Source: Actinomycetota bacterium (GTDB taxonomy: Bacteria; Actinomycetota; Actinomycetes; S36-B12; CAIYMF01). Taken from it: 14,415 nucleotides of DNA. A model generated the notes under the pieces. That model searched no databases. It saw only the letters and a list, made by a program, of their open reading frames with translations, and was not told where the DNA came from. Within the stretch, counting starts at the first letter, position 1. Every line of letters starts with the position of its first letter. This document shows positions 6,594 to 13,354 of this stretch, one piece after another. The DNA lies in the NCBI GenBank assembly GCA_009699025.1, contig WLOZ01000015.1, positions 1 to 14,415 of the forward strand, given 5' to 3'. The position numbers were made by a program, and so were the translations under genes.

Positions 6594-7583
6594 ATGGCAC
6601 GGGACGATATTCGACTCCACATCGTGTCGGGCAAGGGAGGCACGGGGAAGACCACCGTGGCCGCAGCCCTGGCTCTCGCGCTCGCCACCAACGGCCGACG
6701 CACCCTGCTCGTTGAGGTGGAGGGCCGTCAGGGCATTGCGCAGCTCTTTGACGTTCCTCCGCTGCCGTACACCGAGCGCAAGATTGCCGTCGCCCCCGGC
6801 GGAGGCGACGTGTTTGGCCTCGCGATCGACACCGAGGAAGCCCTCCTCGACTACCTCGACATGTTCTACAACCTGCGCCGCGCGGGCTCCGCCCTGCGCC
6901 GAATGGGCGCCATTGAGTTCGCCACCACCATCGCACCCGGACTTCGCGATGTGCTGCTCACCGGCAAGTTCTGCGAGGCGGTGAAGCGCACCGAGAAGGG
7001 CGTGCACGTGTACGACGCTGTGGTGGTCGACGCGCCTCCCACCGGACGGGTGACCCGATTTCTCAACGTCAACCGTGAGGTGGCCGGCATCGCCCGCGTG
7101 GGCCCGATTCGTAGTCAGGCCGACTCAGTGATGCGGGTCATCACATCGACTCAGACCGCCGTTCACCTCGTCACCCTGCTGGAAGAAATGCCGGTTCAGG
7201 AGACCCTCGACGGTGTCAAGGCACTGCACGAGAACGGACTTCCGCCCGGCGAGATCTTCGTCAACATGCTGCGCGACCCGCTCATGACTGCTGACGACCT
7301 GTCTCGCGCGTCATCAGGAACCCTCGACCGCGACGTGCTCATCGCCGACCTCAAGAAGGGTGGGGTGGTGGCCCGCCGCGGAGCCACCACCAATGCACTG
7401 GTTGACGACCTTGCCGACGAGGCACGCGACCACGCTGAGCGCGTGGCGCTCGAATCCCAGGAGCGCGAGCGCCTCGAGTCGCTCGGCCTGCCGGTGGTCT
7501 CCCTGCCCATGCTCGACCAGGGAGTCGACCTCGCCGGGCTCTACGAGCTCGCCGCCGTACTGCGCGAGCAAGGAATCCGATGA
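6594..7583 (+). CDS. bagA: ArsA/GET3-like ATPase subunit A (BagA, Rv3679-like)
   Basis: This 329-residue protein is a SIMIBI-class P-loop ATPase of the ArsA/GET3 family. The deviant Walker A is G13-K14-G-G-T-G-K19-T20-T21 and so keeps the signature lysine K14 that reaches across the dimer. The switch II-like motif is VVVDAPPTG (143-151). The switch I motif normally reading D-P-A is replaced by VEVEGRQ (40-46). Family members energise arsenite export or tail-anchored protein insertion; the actinobacterial pair was named BagA/BagB ('between ArsA and GET3') and its client is not settled. There is no membrane segment. ATG 6594 is chosen over upstream starts in the same frame because it begins just before the Walker strand, has a -10 box at leaderless distance, and leaves room for the divergent gene. 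The stop overlaps bagB by 4 bp (ATGA), which suggests coupled synthesis of a heterodimer. Confidence 0.9.
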   Translation: MARDDIRLHIVSGKGGTGKTTVAAALALALATNGRRTLLVEVEGRQGIAQLFDVPPLPYTERKIAVAPGGGDVFGLAIDTEEALLDYLDMFYNLRRAGSALRRMGAIEFATTIAPGLRDVLLTGKFCEAVKRTEKGVHVYDAVVVDAPPTGRVTRFLNVNREVAGIARVGPIRSQADSVMRVITSTQTAVHLVTLLEEMPVQETLDGVKALHENGLPPGEIFVNMLRDPLMTADDLSRASSGTLDRDVLIADLKKGGVVARRGATTNALVDDLADEARDHAERVALESQERERLESLGLPVVSLPMLDQGVDLAGLYELAAVLREQGIR

Positions 7584-8740
7584 GTGCGACCGGCGCGACC
7601 CACCTCGACAGCTGGGAGCGCTGGGATGTCGACGCTCTGCTCGATAACCCTGCCACCCGCATCATCGTGTGCTGTGGCAGTGGCGGCGTGGGCAAGACCA
7701 CCACGGCAGCGGCACTTGCGCTGCGCGCCGCCGAGCGAGGCCGACGGGTGTGCGTCATGACCATCGACCCGGCCCGCCGACTGGCCCAGTCGATGGGTCT
7801 CACCGAGCTCGACAATGAGCCGCGCCCCGTTGTTGGCGTCGAGGGTCCCGGCGAGCTCAGCGCGATGATGCTCGACATGAAGCGCACCTTCGACGAGATG
7901 GTCGAAGACCACGCCGATCCTGAGCGAACCGAGCAGATTCTCAGCAACCCCTTCTACATCGCCCTGTCGAGCTCATTCGCGGGCACCCAGGAGTACATGG
8001 CGATGGAGAAACTCGGCCGCCTGCGCGCGGAGGCCGACGCCGAGGGAACCTGGGATCTCATCGTGGTCGACACCCCGCCATCGCGATCGGCACTCGACTT
8101 CCTCGACGCGCCCGCCCGGATGGGCTCCTTCCTCGACGGCCGCTTCATCCGGCTGCTCACCGCCCCCGCGCGCACCGCGGGCAAGGGCCTCGGCCGGCTG
8201 GTGAGCGCGGGGTTTGGAGTATTCACCGGAGTGCTGAACAAGGTCATCGGAGCGCAGGTCCTCAAAGACCTGCAAGCCTTCGTGGGAGCTTTCGAGGCGC
8301 TCTTCGGCGGCTTCCGCGAACGTGCCGAGGCCACGTATGCGCTCCTGCAGGAACCGGGCACGTCGTTCGTGGTGGTCGCGGCGCCCGAGGCCGACGCGCT
8401 GCGTGAAGCGTCGTACTTCGTCGAGCGACTTGAGGCCGAGAAAATGCCGCTGGCCGGACTGGTGCTCAACCGAGTTCAGCTGACACGGGCGCCGACGCTC
8501 TCGGCCGAGCAGGCCCTCGCTGGCGCTGAGCGACTCGACGACAGCAACCCCGGAGCGGTCACCGCCGCGTTACTCCGACTGCATGCGCAGCACCTCGCCA
8601 CGCGGGCCCGCCAGCATCACCTCGCCCAGAGGTTCTCAGGGGCGCACCCCTCGGTGGCCATCGTCGAGGTGCCTGCCTTCGCGGGCGACGTTCACGACCT
8701 CACGGGCCTGCGCTCGGTGGGCGAGCATCTCGCCGGTTAA
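7580..8740 (+). CDS. bagB: ArsA/GET3-like ATPase subunit B (BagB, Rv3680-like)
   Basis: This 386-residue partner of BagA has the P-loop G33-S34-G-G-V-G-K39-T40-T41. The catalytic Walker lysine K39 is present, but the signature lysine position holds Ser34. Unlike BagA it retains the D63-P64-A65 switch I motif and VVDTPPSRSALDFLD (162-176) for switch II. The region about 185-255 (rich in F, L, G, with helices such as FVGAFEALFGGF) is longer than in BagA and lies where ArsA/GET3 proteins form their helical client-binding lobe. No cysteine set resembling the metal site of ArsA is evident, so arsenite transport is unlikely. The gene starts inside the bagA stop codon. It converges on whiB4 with 27 bp between stops, and I see no clear terminator there. 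Confidence 0.9.
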   Translation: MSATGATHLDSWERWDVDALLDNPATRIIVCCGSGGVGKTTTAAALALRAAERGRRVCVMTIDPARRLAQSMGLTELDNEPRPVVGVEGPGELSAMMLDMKRTFDEMVEDHADPERTEQILSNPFYIALSSSFAGTQEYMAMEKLGRLRAEADAEGTWDLIVVDTPPSRSALDFLDAPARMGSFLDGRFIRLLTAPARTAGKGLGRLVSAGFGVFTGVLNKVIGAQVLKDLQAFVGAFEALFGGFRERAEATYALLQEPGTSFVVVAAPEADALREASYFVERLEAEKMPLAGLVLNRVQLTRAPTLSAEQALAGAERLDDSNPGAVTAALLRLHAQHLATRARQHHLAQRFSGAHPSVAIVEVPAFAGDVHDLTGLRSVGEHLAG

Positions 8741-8767
8741 CCTCAGCGGTTCAGGCGGGATCGATCG

Positions 8768-9109
8768 CTAGGAGGCTCGGCTTGAGGCCGGCATCTGAAC
8801 CTCGGCCACCGCGTCGGCCTCCGCGTCGGACAGCGACTCGAACCGAGTCTTCGCCATCTCGAGCAGGCCGCGCCATGACATCACCTGAGGCCGGCGGCGC
8901 AGCAGTGCGCGACGCTCACGCTCGGTCATGCCGCCCCACACGCCAAACTCGATCCTGTTGTCGAGGGCGTCGGCCAGACACTCGGTACGGACCGCGCAAC
9001 CTAGGCAGATCGCCTTCGCTCGGTTCTGGGCCGCTCCCTGCACGAACAGCGCATCGGGATCGGTGGTGCGGCAGGCTGCTTTCGCCGACCAGTCGGCAGT
9101 CCAGGGCAT
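8768..9109 (-). CDS. whiB4: WhiB-family iron-sulfur regulator, WhiB4-like
   Basis: A 113-residue WhiB protein. The four [4Fe-4S] cluster ligands are C13, C35, C38 and C44 (C-x21-C-x2-C-x5-C). The family turn G56-V-W-G-G60 is followed by a basic segment (ERERRALLRRRP, 63-74) for DNA contact or sigma-factor-associated regulation. Such proteins sense oxygen and nitric oxide through the cluster. WhiB4 identity is from synteny: in M. tuberculosis whiB4 lies between the bag pair and ponA2 in the same orientation as here. A ~35-residue acidic, Ala/Ser-rich tail follows the basic segment. The start ATG 9109 is supported by the family N-terminus (W-x2-K/R-A-A-C) and a somewhat distant GAGGGAG ribosome binding site 11 nt upstream; a GAATGT hexamer 6 nt before ATG could alternatively be a leaderless -10. 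Confidence 0.92.
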   Translation of the reverse strand: MPWTADWSAKAACRTTDPDALFVQGAAQNRAKAICLGCAVRTECLADALDNRIEFGVWGGMTERERRALLRRRPQVMSWRGLLEMAKTRFESLSDAEADAVAEVQMPASSRAS

Positions 9110-9378
9110 CGGAGGACATTCTCCCTCGTGACTGGCTCGGCGGCTGATCCACCGAAGCGAACGGTTGTGCCGACGCTACGCACGCCACACCCACCCCGAC
9201 AGGGTACGTTCAGCCCACTACCCATCGTACTAAAAGCCGATACACTCGCGTGAATGCCACGTTTTTCTGTGGAAAGTACTTGCAGGGGTTGAGTTTTTCG
9301 TCGCCTCGCGTGATTTCCACCTGATGGCGGGGTGGGGACTGCGCAGCGCGGAACACACGGTCTTAGGCTTGCGTCATA
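9110..9378. other. Divergent whiB4 / penicillin-binding protein intergenic region
   Basis: This 269-bp region has an A/T-richer core at about 9220-9315 in an otherwise G/C-rich window. Candidate -10 boxes are TACACT at 9241-9246 (plus), TACGAT at 9229-9224 and TAGCGT at 9178-9173 (both minus, toward whiB4), and TAGGCT at 9364-9369 (plus, listed separately). A short frame, GTG 9250 to TGA 9324 (24 codons, one Cys), lies just after TACACT but has no support as a gene. No hairpin of note is seen. Confidence 0.5.
9364..9369 (+). promoter_or_regulatory. -10 box (TAGGCT) for the penicillin-binding protein gene
   Basis: TAGGCT fits TAnnnT. Transcription would start near 9376, giving a leader of only about 3 nt before GTG 9379 or 9 nt before GTG 9385. 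There is no Shine-Dalgarno sequence, so initiation is leaderless or nearly so. No -35 box is evident. Confidence 0.4.
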
Positions 9379-11688
9379 GTGGGTGTGACCTCGAACGACA
9401 GTCGATTCGGCGCGGCCCTCAGGGTTCTCGCCCACTGTGGCCTGTTCGTGGCCATCTCCGTTGTGGCTGGGGTGGTGGTCGCAGCCATCGCCCTCCCTCT
9501 CGTGGCCCCTGCTGGAATGGCCGGGCGGGTGGCCGTCGAAGATTTCCAGTCGCTGCCGGCAGAACTCGACGTGCCCCCCCTTCCCCAGCAGTCGGTGGTG
9601 TTGGCGTCCGACGGCAGCCGGCTGGCCACCCTGTTCTTCCAGAACCGCATCGAGGTCTCCCTGGAAGAGGTCGCACCGATTATGCGGCAGGCCATCGTGG
9701 CGATCGAGGACTCGCGCTTCTACGACCATCGCGGCATCGACGTGCGCGGCACCGTACGCGCTCTCGTGTCAAATACCAGCGGCGGTACGGTGCAGGGCGG
9801 GTCCACCCTCACCCAGCAGTACGTGAAGAACGTGTTGATCACGTCAGCGCAGACTGAGCAGGATGCCGTGGACGCGCGCTCGCGTACCCTGCTGCGCAAG
9901 CTCAAGGAGCTCAGGTACGCCCTCGTACTCGAGCAGGAGCTCGGGAAGGACCAGATCCTCGAGCGCTACCTCAACATCGCCTACTTCGGCGCCGGCTCGT
10001 ACGGAGTTGAGGCGGCGTCACGGCGGTACTTCTCCACCAGCGCCAGCCGCCTCACCCTCAGCCAGGCCGCGACGCTCGCCGGCCTCGTGCAGCAGCCGGT
10101 GGGCTACGACCCGCTGCGCAATCCCCGCGGGGCGCAGGTGAGACGCGACATGGTGCTGCGACGCATGGTCGAGACTGGAGTGATCAGCGAAGAGCAGGCC
10201 GCCACGGCGTCGAGCCGGTCGGTGACGTCGATTCTGAAGCCCCAGCAGCTACCCCCCAACGGCTGCACCACGTCGACCTCAGCTTTCTTCTGCGACTACG
10301 TACTGCGCACGATTCGCAGCGACCCCGCCTTTGGCAGCACCCCCGAGGCGCGCGACTCGCTGCTGCGCTCGGGCGGGCTCATCATCAAGACCACCCTTGA
10401 CCCCCTCGCTCAACGCTCAGCTCAGGACGCTGTCGAGAAGTACATCCCCAACGATGACCCCTCGGGCAAGGCAGCTGCCCTCAGCATGGTCCGTCCGCTC
10501 GACGGCGCAGTGTTGGCCATGACCCAGAACCGCACGTGGGGCACAAGCGGCGCTGGCCGCACCACCTACAACTACAACGTGGGCCAGAACCGAGGCGGCA
10601 CCATCGGAATGCAGGCGGGATCAACCTTCAAGGTGTTCACCCTGGCGGCTGCCCTCGAGAAGGGTGTTAGCGCTGACGAGCTGATCGACTCGCAGTCTCC
10701 GGCAACCTTTGAAGGACTCACCGCCTGTGACACGAAGGCGACCTTTCCCCCCTACACGGCCCGCAACTCAACGTCGTCGGGCATCTTCGACATGCACACC
10801 GGCACCGCGTACTCGGTCAACACTTTCTACCTCGCCTTGCAGCAGCGCACCGGGCTGTGTCGACCCATCGAGATCGCCACCGCGATGGGCGTCACCCGCG
10901 CCAACGGCGAGCCCCTGCAGGCTCTTCCGTCACAGGTTCTCGGCACCAATGAGATCACCCCACTGGCCATGGCGGGCGCCTACGCGGGCTTCGCCAACCA
11001 CGGAATCTTCTGCAAGCCGTTCGTCATCTCGGGCATCACCGACCGTTACGGCACGTCGCTCGCGGTGCCCCCGGCCGACTGTCGCCAGGTGGTCACCCGC
11101 GGGGTAGCCGATGCCGTGGCAGCACTGCTGACCGGCGTGATCGACGGACCTATCCCGGGGCGCACGGGCCAGGCCATGTCGCTGGGACGGCCGGCCGCCG
11201 GCAAGACCGGAACCACCAACGAGTCGGCGGCGGTGTGGTTCGCAGGATTCACCCCCGACGTCGCCGCCGCAGTGTGGGTGGGCGACCCGCGGGGCGGATT
11301 TGGCAACCCGATGAAGGACCTCATCATCAACGGCACGTACTTCAGCCAGGTCTTCGGAAGTTCCCTGCCCGGGCCGATCTGGAGAGACACCCTGCTGGCC
11401 TACCTGGCCGGAACGTTGCCCACGCCCTTCCAACTCTTCCCCGTGCAGAACATCGTGACGGGACTCTTTCTCCCGACGCCCACGCCCACTCCCACTCCCA
11501 CGCTCTCCCCCACAGCGGGGGCCACCTCGCCGCCACCCACCGAGACCAGCGCCTCGCCGCCACCCACGCCCACACCGACCGTGACACCCACACCGACACC
11601 CACACCTACACCGACCGTGACGCCAACGCCGACACCCACCGAGACGCCAACACCGACACCCACCGAGACCAGCACCCCGACGGCCTGA
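9379..11688 (+). CDS. ponA2: Bifunctional class A penicillin-binding protein, PonA2-like, with Pro/Thr tail
   Basis: This 769-residue membrane-anchored enzyme polymerises and cross-links peptidoglycan outside the cell membrane. One N-terminal transmembrane helix lies at about 19-44. The glycosyltransferase (GT51) domain follows: motif 1 has the catalytic E110 in AIEDSRFYDHRG, and GGSTLTQQ is at 140-147. The transpeptidase domain has S415-x-x-K418 (nucleophile S415), S479-V-N481 and K609-T610-G611. Residues 699-769 are an extracytoplasmic, almost purely Pro/Thr tail; M. tuberculosis PonA2 has a PASTA domain at this end and none is seen here. Two cysteine pairs (296/305 and 545/568) may form disulfides. 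The start is GTG 9379, or in frame GTG 9385; both are close to a -10 box. It is divergent from whiB4 as in mycobacteria, which supports the PonA2 assignment. Confidence 0.93.
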   Translation: MGVTSNDSRFGAALRVLAHCGLFVAISVVAGVVVAAIALPLVAPAGMAGRVAVEDFQSLPAELDVPPLPQQSVVLASDGSRLATLFFQNRIEVSLEEVAPIMRQAIVAIEDSRFYDHRGIDVRGTVRALVSNTSGGTVQGGSTLTQQYVKNVLITSAQTEQDAVDARSRTLLRKLKELRYALVLEQELGKDQILERYLNIAYFGAGSYGVEAASRRYFSTSASRLTLSQAATLAGLVQQPVGYDPLRNPRGAQVRRDMVLRRMVETGVISEEQAATASSRSVTSILKPQQLPPNGCTTSTSAFFCDYVLRTIRSDPAFGSTPEARDSLLRSGGLIIKTTLDPLAQRSAQDAVEKYIPNDDPSGKAAALSMVRPLDGAVLAMTQNRTWGTSGAGRTTYNYNVGQNRGGTIGMQAGSTFKVFTLAAALEKGVSADELIDSQSPATFEGLTACDTKATFPPYTARNSTSSGIFDMHTGTAYSVNTFYLALQQRTGLCRPIEIATAMGVTRANGEPLQALPSQVLGTNEITPLAMAGAYAGFANHGIFCKPFVISGITDRYGTSLAVPPADCRQVVTRGVADAVAALLTGVIDGPIPGRTGQAMSLGRPAAGKTGTTNESAAVWFAGFTPDVAAAVWVGDPRGGFGNPMKDLIINGTYFSQVFGSSLPGPIWRDTLLAYLAGTLPTPFQLFPVQNIVTGLFLPTPTPTPTPTLSPTAGATSPPPTETSASPPPTPTPTVTPTPTPTPTPTVTPTPTPTETPTPTPTETSTPTA
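11473..11685 (+). repeat. Low-complexity Pro/Thr-coding repeat at the 3' end of the PBP gene
   Basis: About 210 bp built mostly from CCNACN hexamers and longer units such as CCCACACCGACA, coding for (PT)n with interspersed V, E, S. The array is imperfect but locally periodic at 6 and 12 bp, so slippage could change the tail length without shifting the frame. The repeat ends at the stop codon. Such tails are usually wall-spanning linkers. Confidence 0.85.
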
Positions 11689-11690
11689 GA

Positions 11691-11712
11691 CTGCGTCAGG
11701 TTCCTAACGCAG
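11691..11712. terminator. Weak inverted repeat between convergent PBP and yqeY genes
   Basis: CTGCGT and ACGCAG form a 6-bp stem with a 10-nt loop, starting two bases after the PBP stop codon and running into the 3' end of yqeY. There is no T-run on either strand. It may act as a bidirectional stop for the two convergent genes, but the stem is short. Confidence 0.25.
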
Positions 11713-12160
11713 AGCGCACGGAGGCCGCCACCACCGCGCCGTCGGCGCGGCCGGCGATCTGGGGCTGCAGGACCTTCATCACCGCCCCCATGGCCTTCAT
11801 GCCCTCGAGTCCATCGGACTGTGCCTGGGTCACCGCGTCGGCCACGAGGCGCGCCAACTCATCGTCAGTGAGCGCCTCGGGCAGGTAGTCCGACAGCACC
11901 GCGAGTTCGGCGCGCTCGATGTCGACTAGCTCCTGCCTGCCCGCCGTGGAGTATGCCTCGATCGACTCACGCCTTTTCTTGGCCTCGCGGCCCAGTACCA
12001 GCACGACGTCATCGTCGCTGAGAACGCGGGATTCCTTACCCGCAACCTCCTCGTTCGTCAGCGCCGCCAGCGCCATGCGAAGCGTGGCCGATCGCACTGA
12101 ATCACGCGCACGAATCGCCTCGGTCAGATCGTCCTGCAGTCGCTGCTTCATGTCAGTCAT
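11696..12160 (-). CDS. yqeY: GatB/YqeY-domain protein
   Basis: This 154-residue helical protein matches the YqeY family: MKQRLQDDLTEAIRARDSVR near the start (4-23), then TLRMALAALTNEEV, then IEAYSTAGRQELVDIERAEL in the middle, a DYLPEALTDDEL segment (91-102), and GAVMKVLQPQIAGRADGAVV towards the end. The C-terminal half is the GatB/YqeY domain also found at the tail of the amidotransferase subunit GatB, where it binds tRNA. Free-standing YqeY has no settled function; a link to tRNA or translation is inferred from the domain. ATG 12160 is preferred over the in-frame ATG at residue 4 because of an upstream -10-like GAGAAT at leaderless spacing. It converges on the PBP gene with 7 bp between stops. 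Confidence 0.92.
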   Translation of the reverse strand: MTDMKQRLQDDLTEAIRARDSVRSATLRMALAALTNEEVAGKESRVLSDDDVVLVLGREAKKRRESIEAYSTAGRQELVDIERAELAVLSDYLPEALTDDELARLVADAVTQAQSDGLEGMKAMGAVMKVLQPQIAGRADGAVVAASVRSALGT

Positions 12161-12166
12161 GGCCCC

Positions 12167-12172
12167 ATTCTC
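12167..12172 (-). promoter_or_regulatory. Possible extended -10 (TGC-GAGAAT) for yqeY, leaderless spacing
   Basis: On the minus strand TGCGAGAAT is followed by GGGGCC and ATG 12160. The hexamer departs from TAnnnT at its first base but keeps A2 and T6, has a TGn extension, and has the same 6-nt spacing as the stronger examples in this window. GGGG could be read as a poor ribosome binding site instead. Confidence 0.35.
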
Positions 12173-12250
12173 GCATCGGACCCGTGCCCCACCCCCACCC
12201 CGACGAGCGCACGCGCCAATCTGAGCCAGCCTGAGCTACCGATGCCGTGG

Positions 12251-12256
12251 CAGACT
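12251..12256 (+). promoter_or_regulatory. Possible extended -10 (TGG-CAGACT) for the phosphoesterase gene, leaderless spacing
   Basis: TGGCAGACT is followed by CGTGCC and ATG 12263. The match to TAnnnT is partial (A2, T6) with a TGn extension. This spacing is the main reason for preferring ATG 12263 over the in-frame ATG at 12242, which would put the promoter inside the coding region. Confidence 0.35.
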
Positions 12257-12262
12257 CGTGCC

Positions 12263-13150
12263 ATGAGCACCCTGAGGAGACTGGCGGTTGGTGCCGCCGT
12301 GACAGGTGCCGCGTGCGTGGCGTACGGAGCCGGCTACGAGGTGCACTCCTTCCGTTTGCGACGCATCGACATTCCGGCACTTCCTGCCGGCCAACCGCCC
12401 GTGACGCTGCTGCACATCAGCGACCTGCACCTCACCCCCGGGCAACGCCGCAAGGTCGAGTGGGTCCAACGGCTCGCTCTGCTGAATCCGGACGCGGTCG
12501 TAGTGACGGGTGACTTCCTGAGTCACCCTGAGGCGGTGCCGACGGCAATGGAGGCACTCGACCCTCTGTTCGCTCGGCCCGGCATGTTCGTCTTCGGCTC
12601 CAACGACTATTTCGCCCCGACCCTGAAGAACCCGGCCCGCTACCTGTTTCCCGACCGCGACCGCCGGCTGCTCGGAGCGCCGCTGCCCTGGCGCGACCTG
12701 CGCGACGGACTCGTCTCGGCCGGGTGGTACAACCTCAACAACGCGCGAGTCGCCGTGAAGGTCGACGGTCGCGAGTGGGACGTTCGCGGTGTGAACGACC
12801 CACACATTAAGGCCGACCGCTACGACGAGGTCGCCGGCGAGTTCGATGCGGCTGCTGACCTGGCCCTGGGGGTGGTGCACGCCCCCTACCGACGTGTTCT
12901 CAACGCTATGAGCGGCGATGGTGCGGGCCTGATTCTGGCTGGCCACACGCACGGCGGACAGCTCGCCATTCCGGGTTTCGGCGCACTGGTGACCAACTGC
13001 GACCTCGACCGCCGCAAGGCCAAGGGAGTTCACCGTCACGACGACTCGTGGGTGCACGTGTCAGCGGGCCTCGGCACGTCGCGTTACGCGCCCATCCGGT
13101 TCGCCTGCCCTCCGGAGGCCACCCTCCTCACCCTGCGCTCAGCGGGCTGA
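12263..13150 (+). CDS. Membrane-anchored calcineurin-like metallophosphoesterase (Rv3683-like)
   Basis: This 295-residue protein has a hydrophobic N-terminal segment (about residues 7-24) that could be an uncleaved anchor, then a calcineurin-like phosphoesterase domain. Metal-site motifs are D54-x-H56 in HISDLHL, G83-D84 in VVTGDF, N114 in FGSNDYF, H206 in VVHAPYRR, and H228-x-H230 in GHTHGGQ. The GNHD/E motif is altered to G-S-N-D, so the usual catalytic His after Asn is Asp115; this form with NDYF is typical of the actinobacterial group I know from this locus. The group is related to YkuE/YaeI-like enzymes linked to envelope lipid or phosphodiester cleavage, but the substrate is unknown. 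ATG 12263 is preferred; ATG 12242 would add seven residues. In mycobacteria it is the gene after ponA2; here yqeY is inserted between them. Confidence 0.9.
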   Translation: MSTLRRLAVGAAVTGAACVAYGAGYEVHSFRLRRIDIPALPAGQPPVTLLHISDLHLTPGQRRKVEWVQRLALLNPDAVVVTGDFLSHPEAVPTAMEALDPLFARPGMFVFGSNDYFAPTLKNPARYLFPDRDRRLLGAPLPWRDLRDGLVSAGWYNLNNARVAVKVDGREWDVRGVNDPHIKADRYDEVAGEFDAAADLALGVVHAPYRRVLNAMSGDGAGLILAGHTHGGQLAIPGFGALVTNCDLDRRKAKGVHRHDDSWVHVSAGLGTSRYAPIRFACPPEATLLTLRSAG

Positions 13151-13152
13151 GC
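13137..13152 (+). terminator. Short hairpin over the phosphoesterase stop codon
   Basis: GCTCAG-CGGG-CTGAGC is a perfect 6-bp stem with a 4-nt loop that spans the TGA stop (13148-13150). It lacks a T-run. It could be a U-less actinobacterial terminator separating the gene from the tRNA promoter immediately downstream, or chance. Confidence 0.3.
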
Positions 13153-13160
13153 CGCTCGGA

Positions 13161-13166
13161 TAGAGT
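13161..13166 (+). promoter_or_regulatory. -10 box (TAGAGT) for tRNA-Pro
   Basis: TAGAGT fits TAnnnT and predicts transcription from about 13173, seven bases before the mature tRNA 5' end at 13180. No clear -35 box. The promoter sits 11 bp after the phosphoesterase stop codon, so the tRNA probably has its own transcript. Confidence 0.5.
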
Positions 13167-13179
13167 CAACGAGCACATC

Positions 13180-13253
<74 letters not shown>

Positions 13254-13263
13254 CGGTTGTGAG

Positions 13264-13295
13264 ATCCCGGGACATCCCCACTGATGTCCCGGGAT
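13264..13295. terminator. Strong hairpin after tRNA-Pro
   Basis: ATCCCGGGACATC (13264-13276) and GATGTCCCGGGAT (13283-13295) form a perfect 13-bp stem with a 6-nt loop. It lies 10 bp after the tRNA and 59 bp before the stop of the convergent ABC ATPase gene. The plus-strand tail TCTGCCGTTT is only moderately T-rich, so it is a GC-strong terminator with a weak U-tract and may work on both strands. Confidence 0.8.
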
Positions 13296-13354
13296 TCTGC
13301 CGTTTCTGGGGTGAACTCGGTGACAACGCCGACCGCAGAGGCACGGCGCAGGAG

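Noticed and set aside
6379..6936. A long minus-strand frame extending the RidA-like gene upstream to 340 residues
   Set aside because: The added part is Arg/Cys-rich shadow of the DUF4177 and bagA genes. The family start and the 2-bp gap to the DUF4177 stop support ATG 6378.
7580..8740. bagB as an arsenite pump ATPase
   Set aside because: No ars genes nearby and no cysteine triad of ArsA type; synteny points to the BagA/BagB pair.
9250..9324. A 24-codon frame upstream of the PBP as a real gene
   Set aside because: No family similarity, no ribosome binding site and only a loose match to leaderless spacing; kept only as a point for testing.
11400..11675. A minus-strand frame of Val/Gly repeats opposite the PBP tail
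   Set aside because: It is the complement of the PT-coding repeat (repeated CCCACN reads as VGVG on the other strand); no start signals or family similarity.
12236..13057. A 273-residue minus-strand frame opposite the phosphoesterase
   Set aside because: It is a high-GC shadow frame; the plus strand has all metallophosphoesterase motifs and a promoter-like start.
13254..13354. A prophage or island attachment site directly after the tRNA
   Set aside because: No integrase gene or repeated tRNA end is in the window; the only structure is the hairpin.
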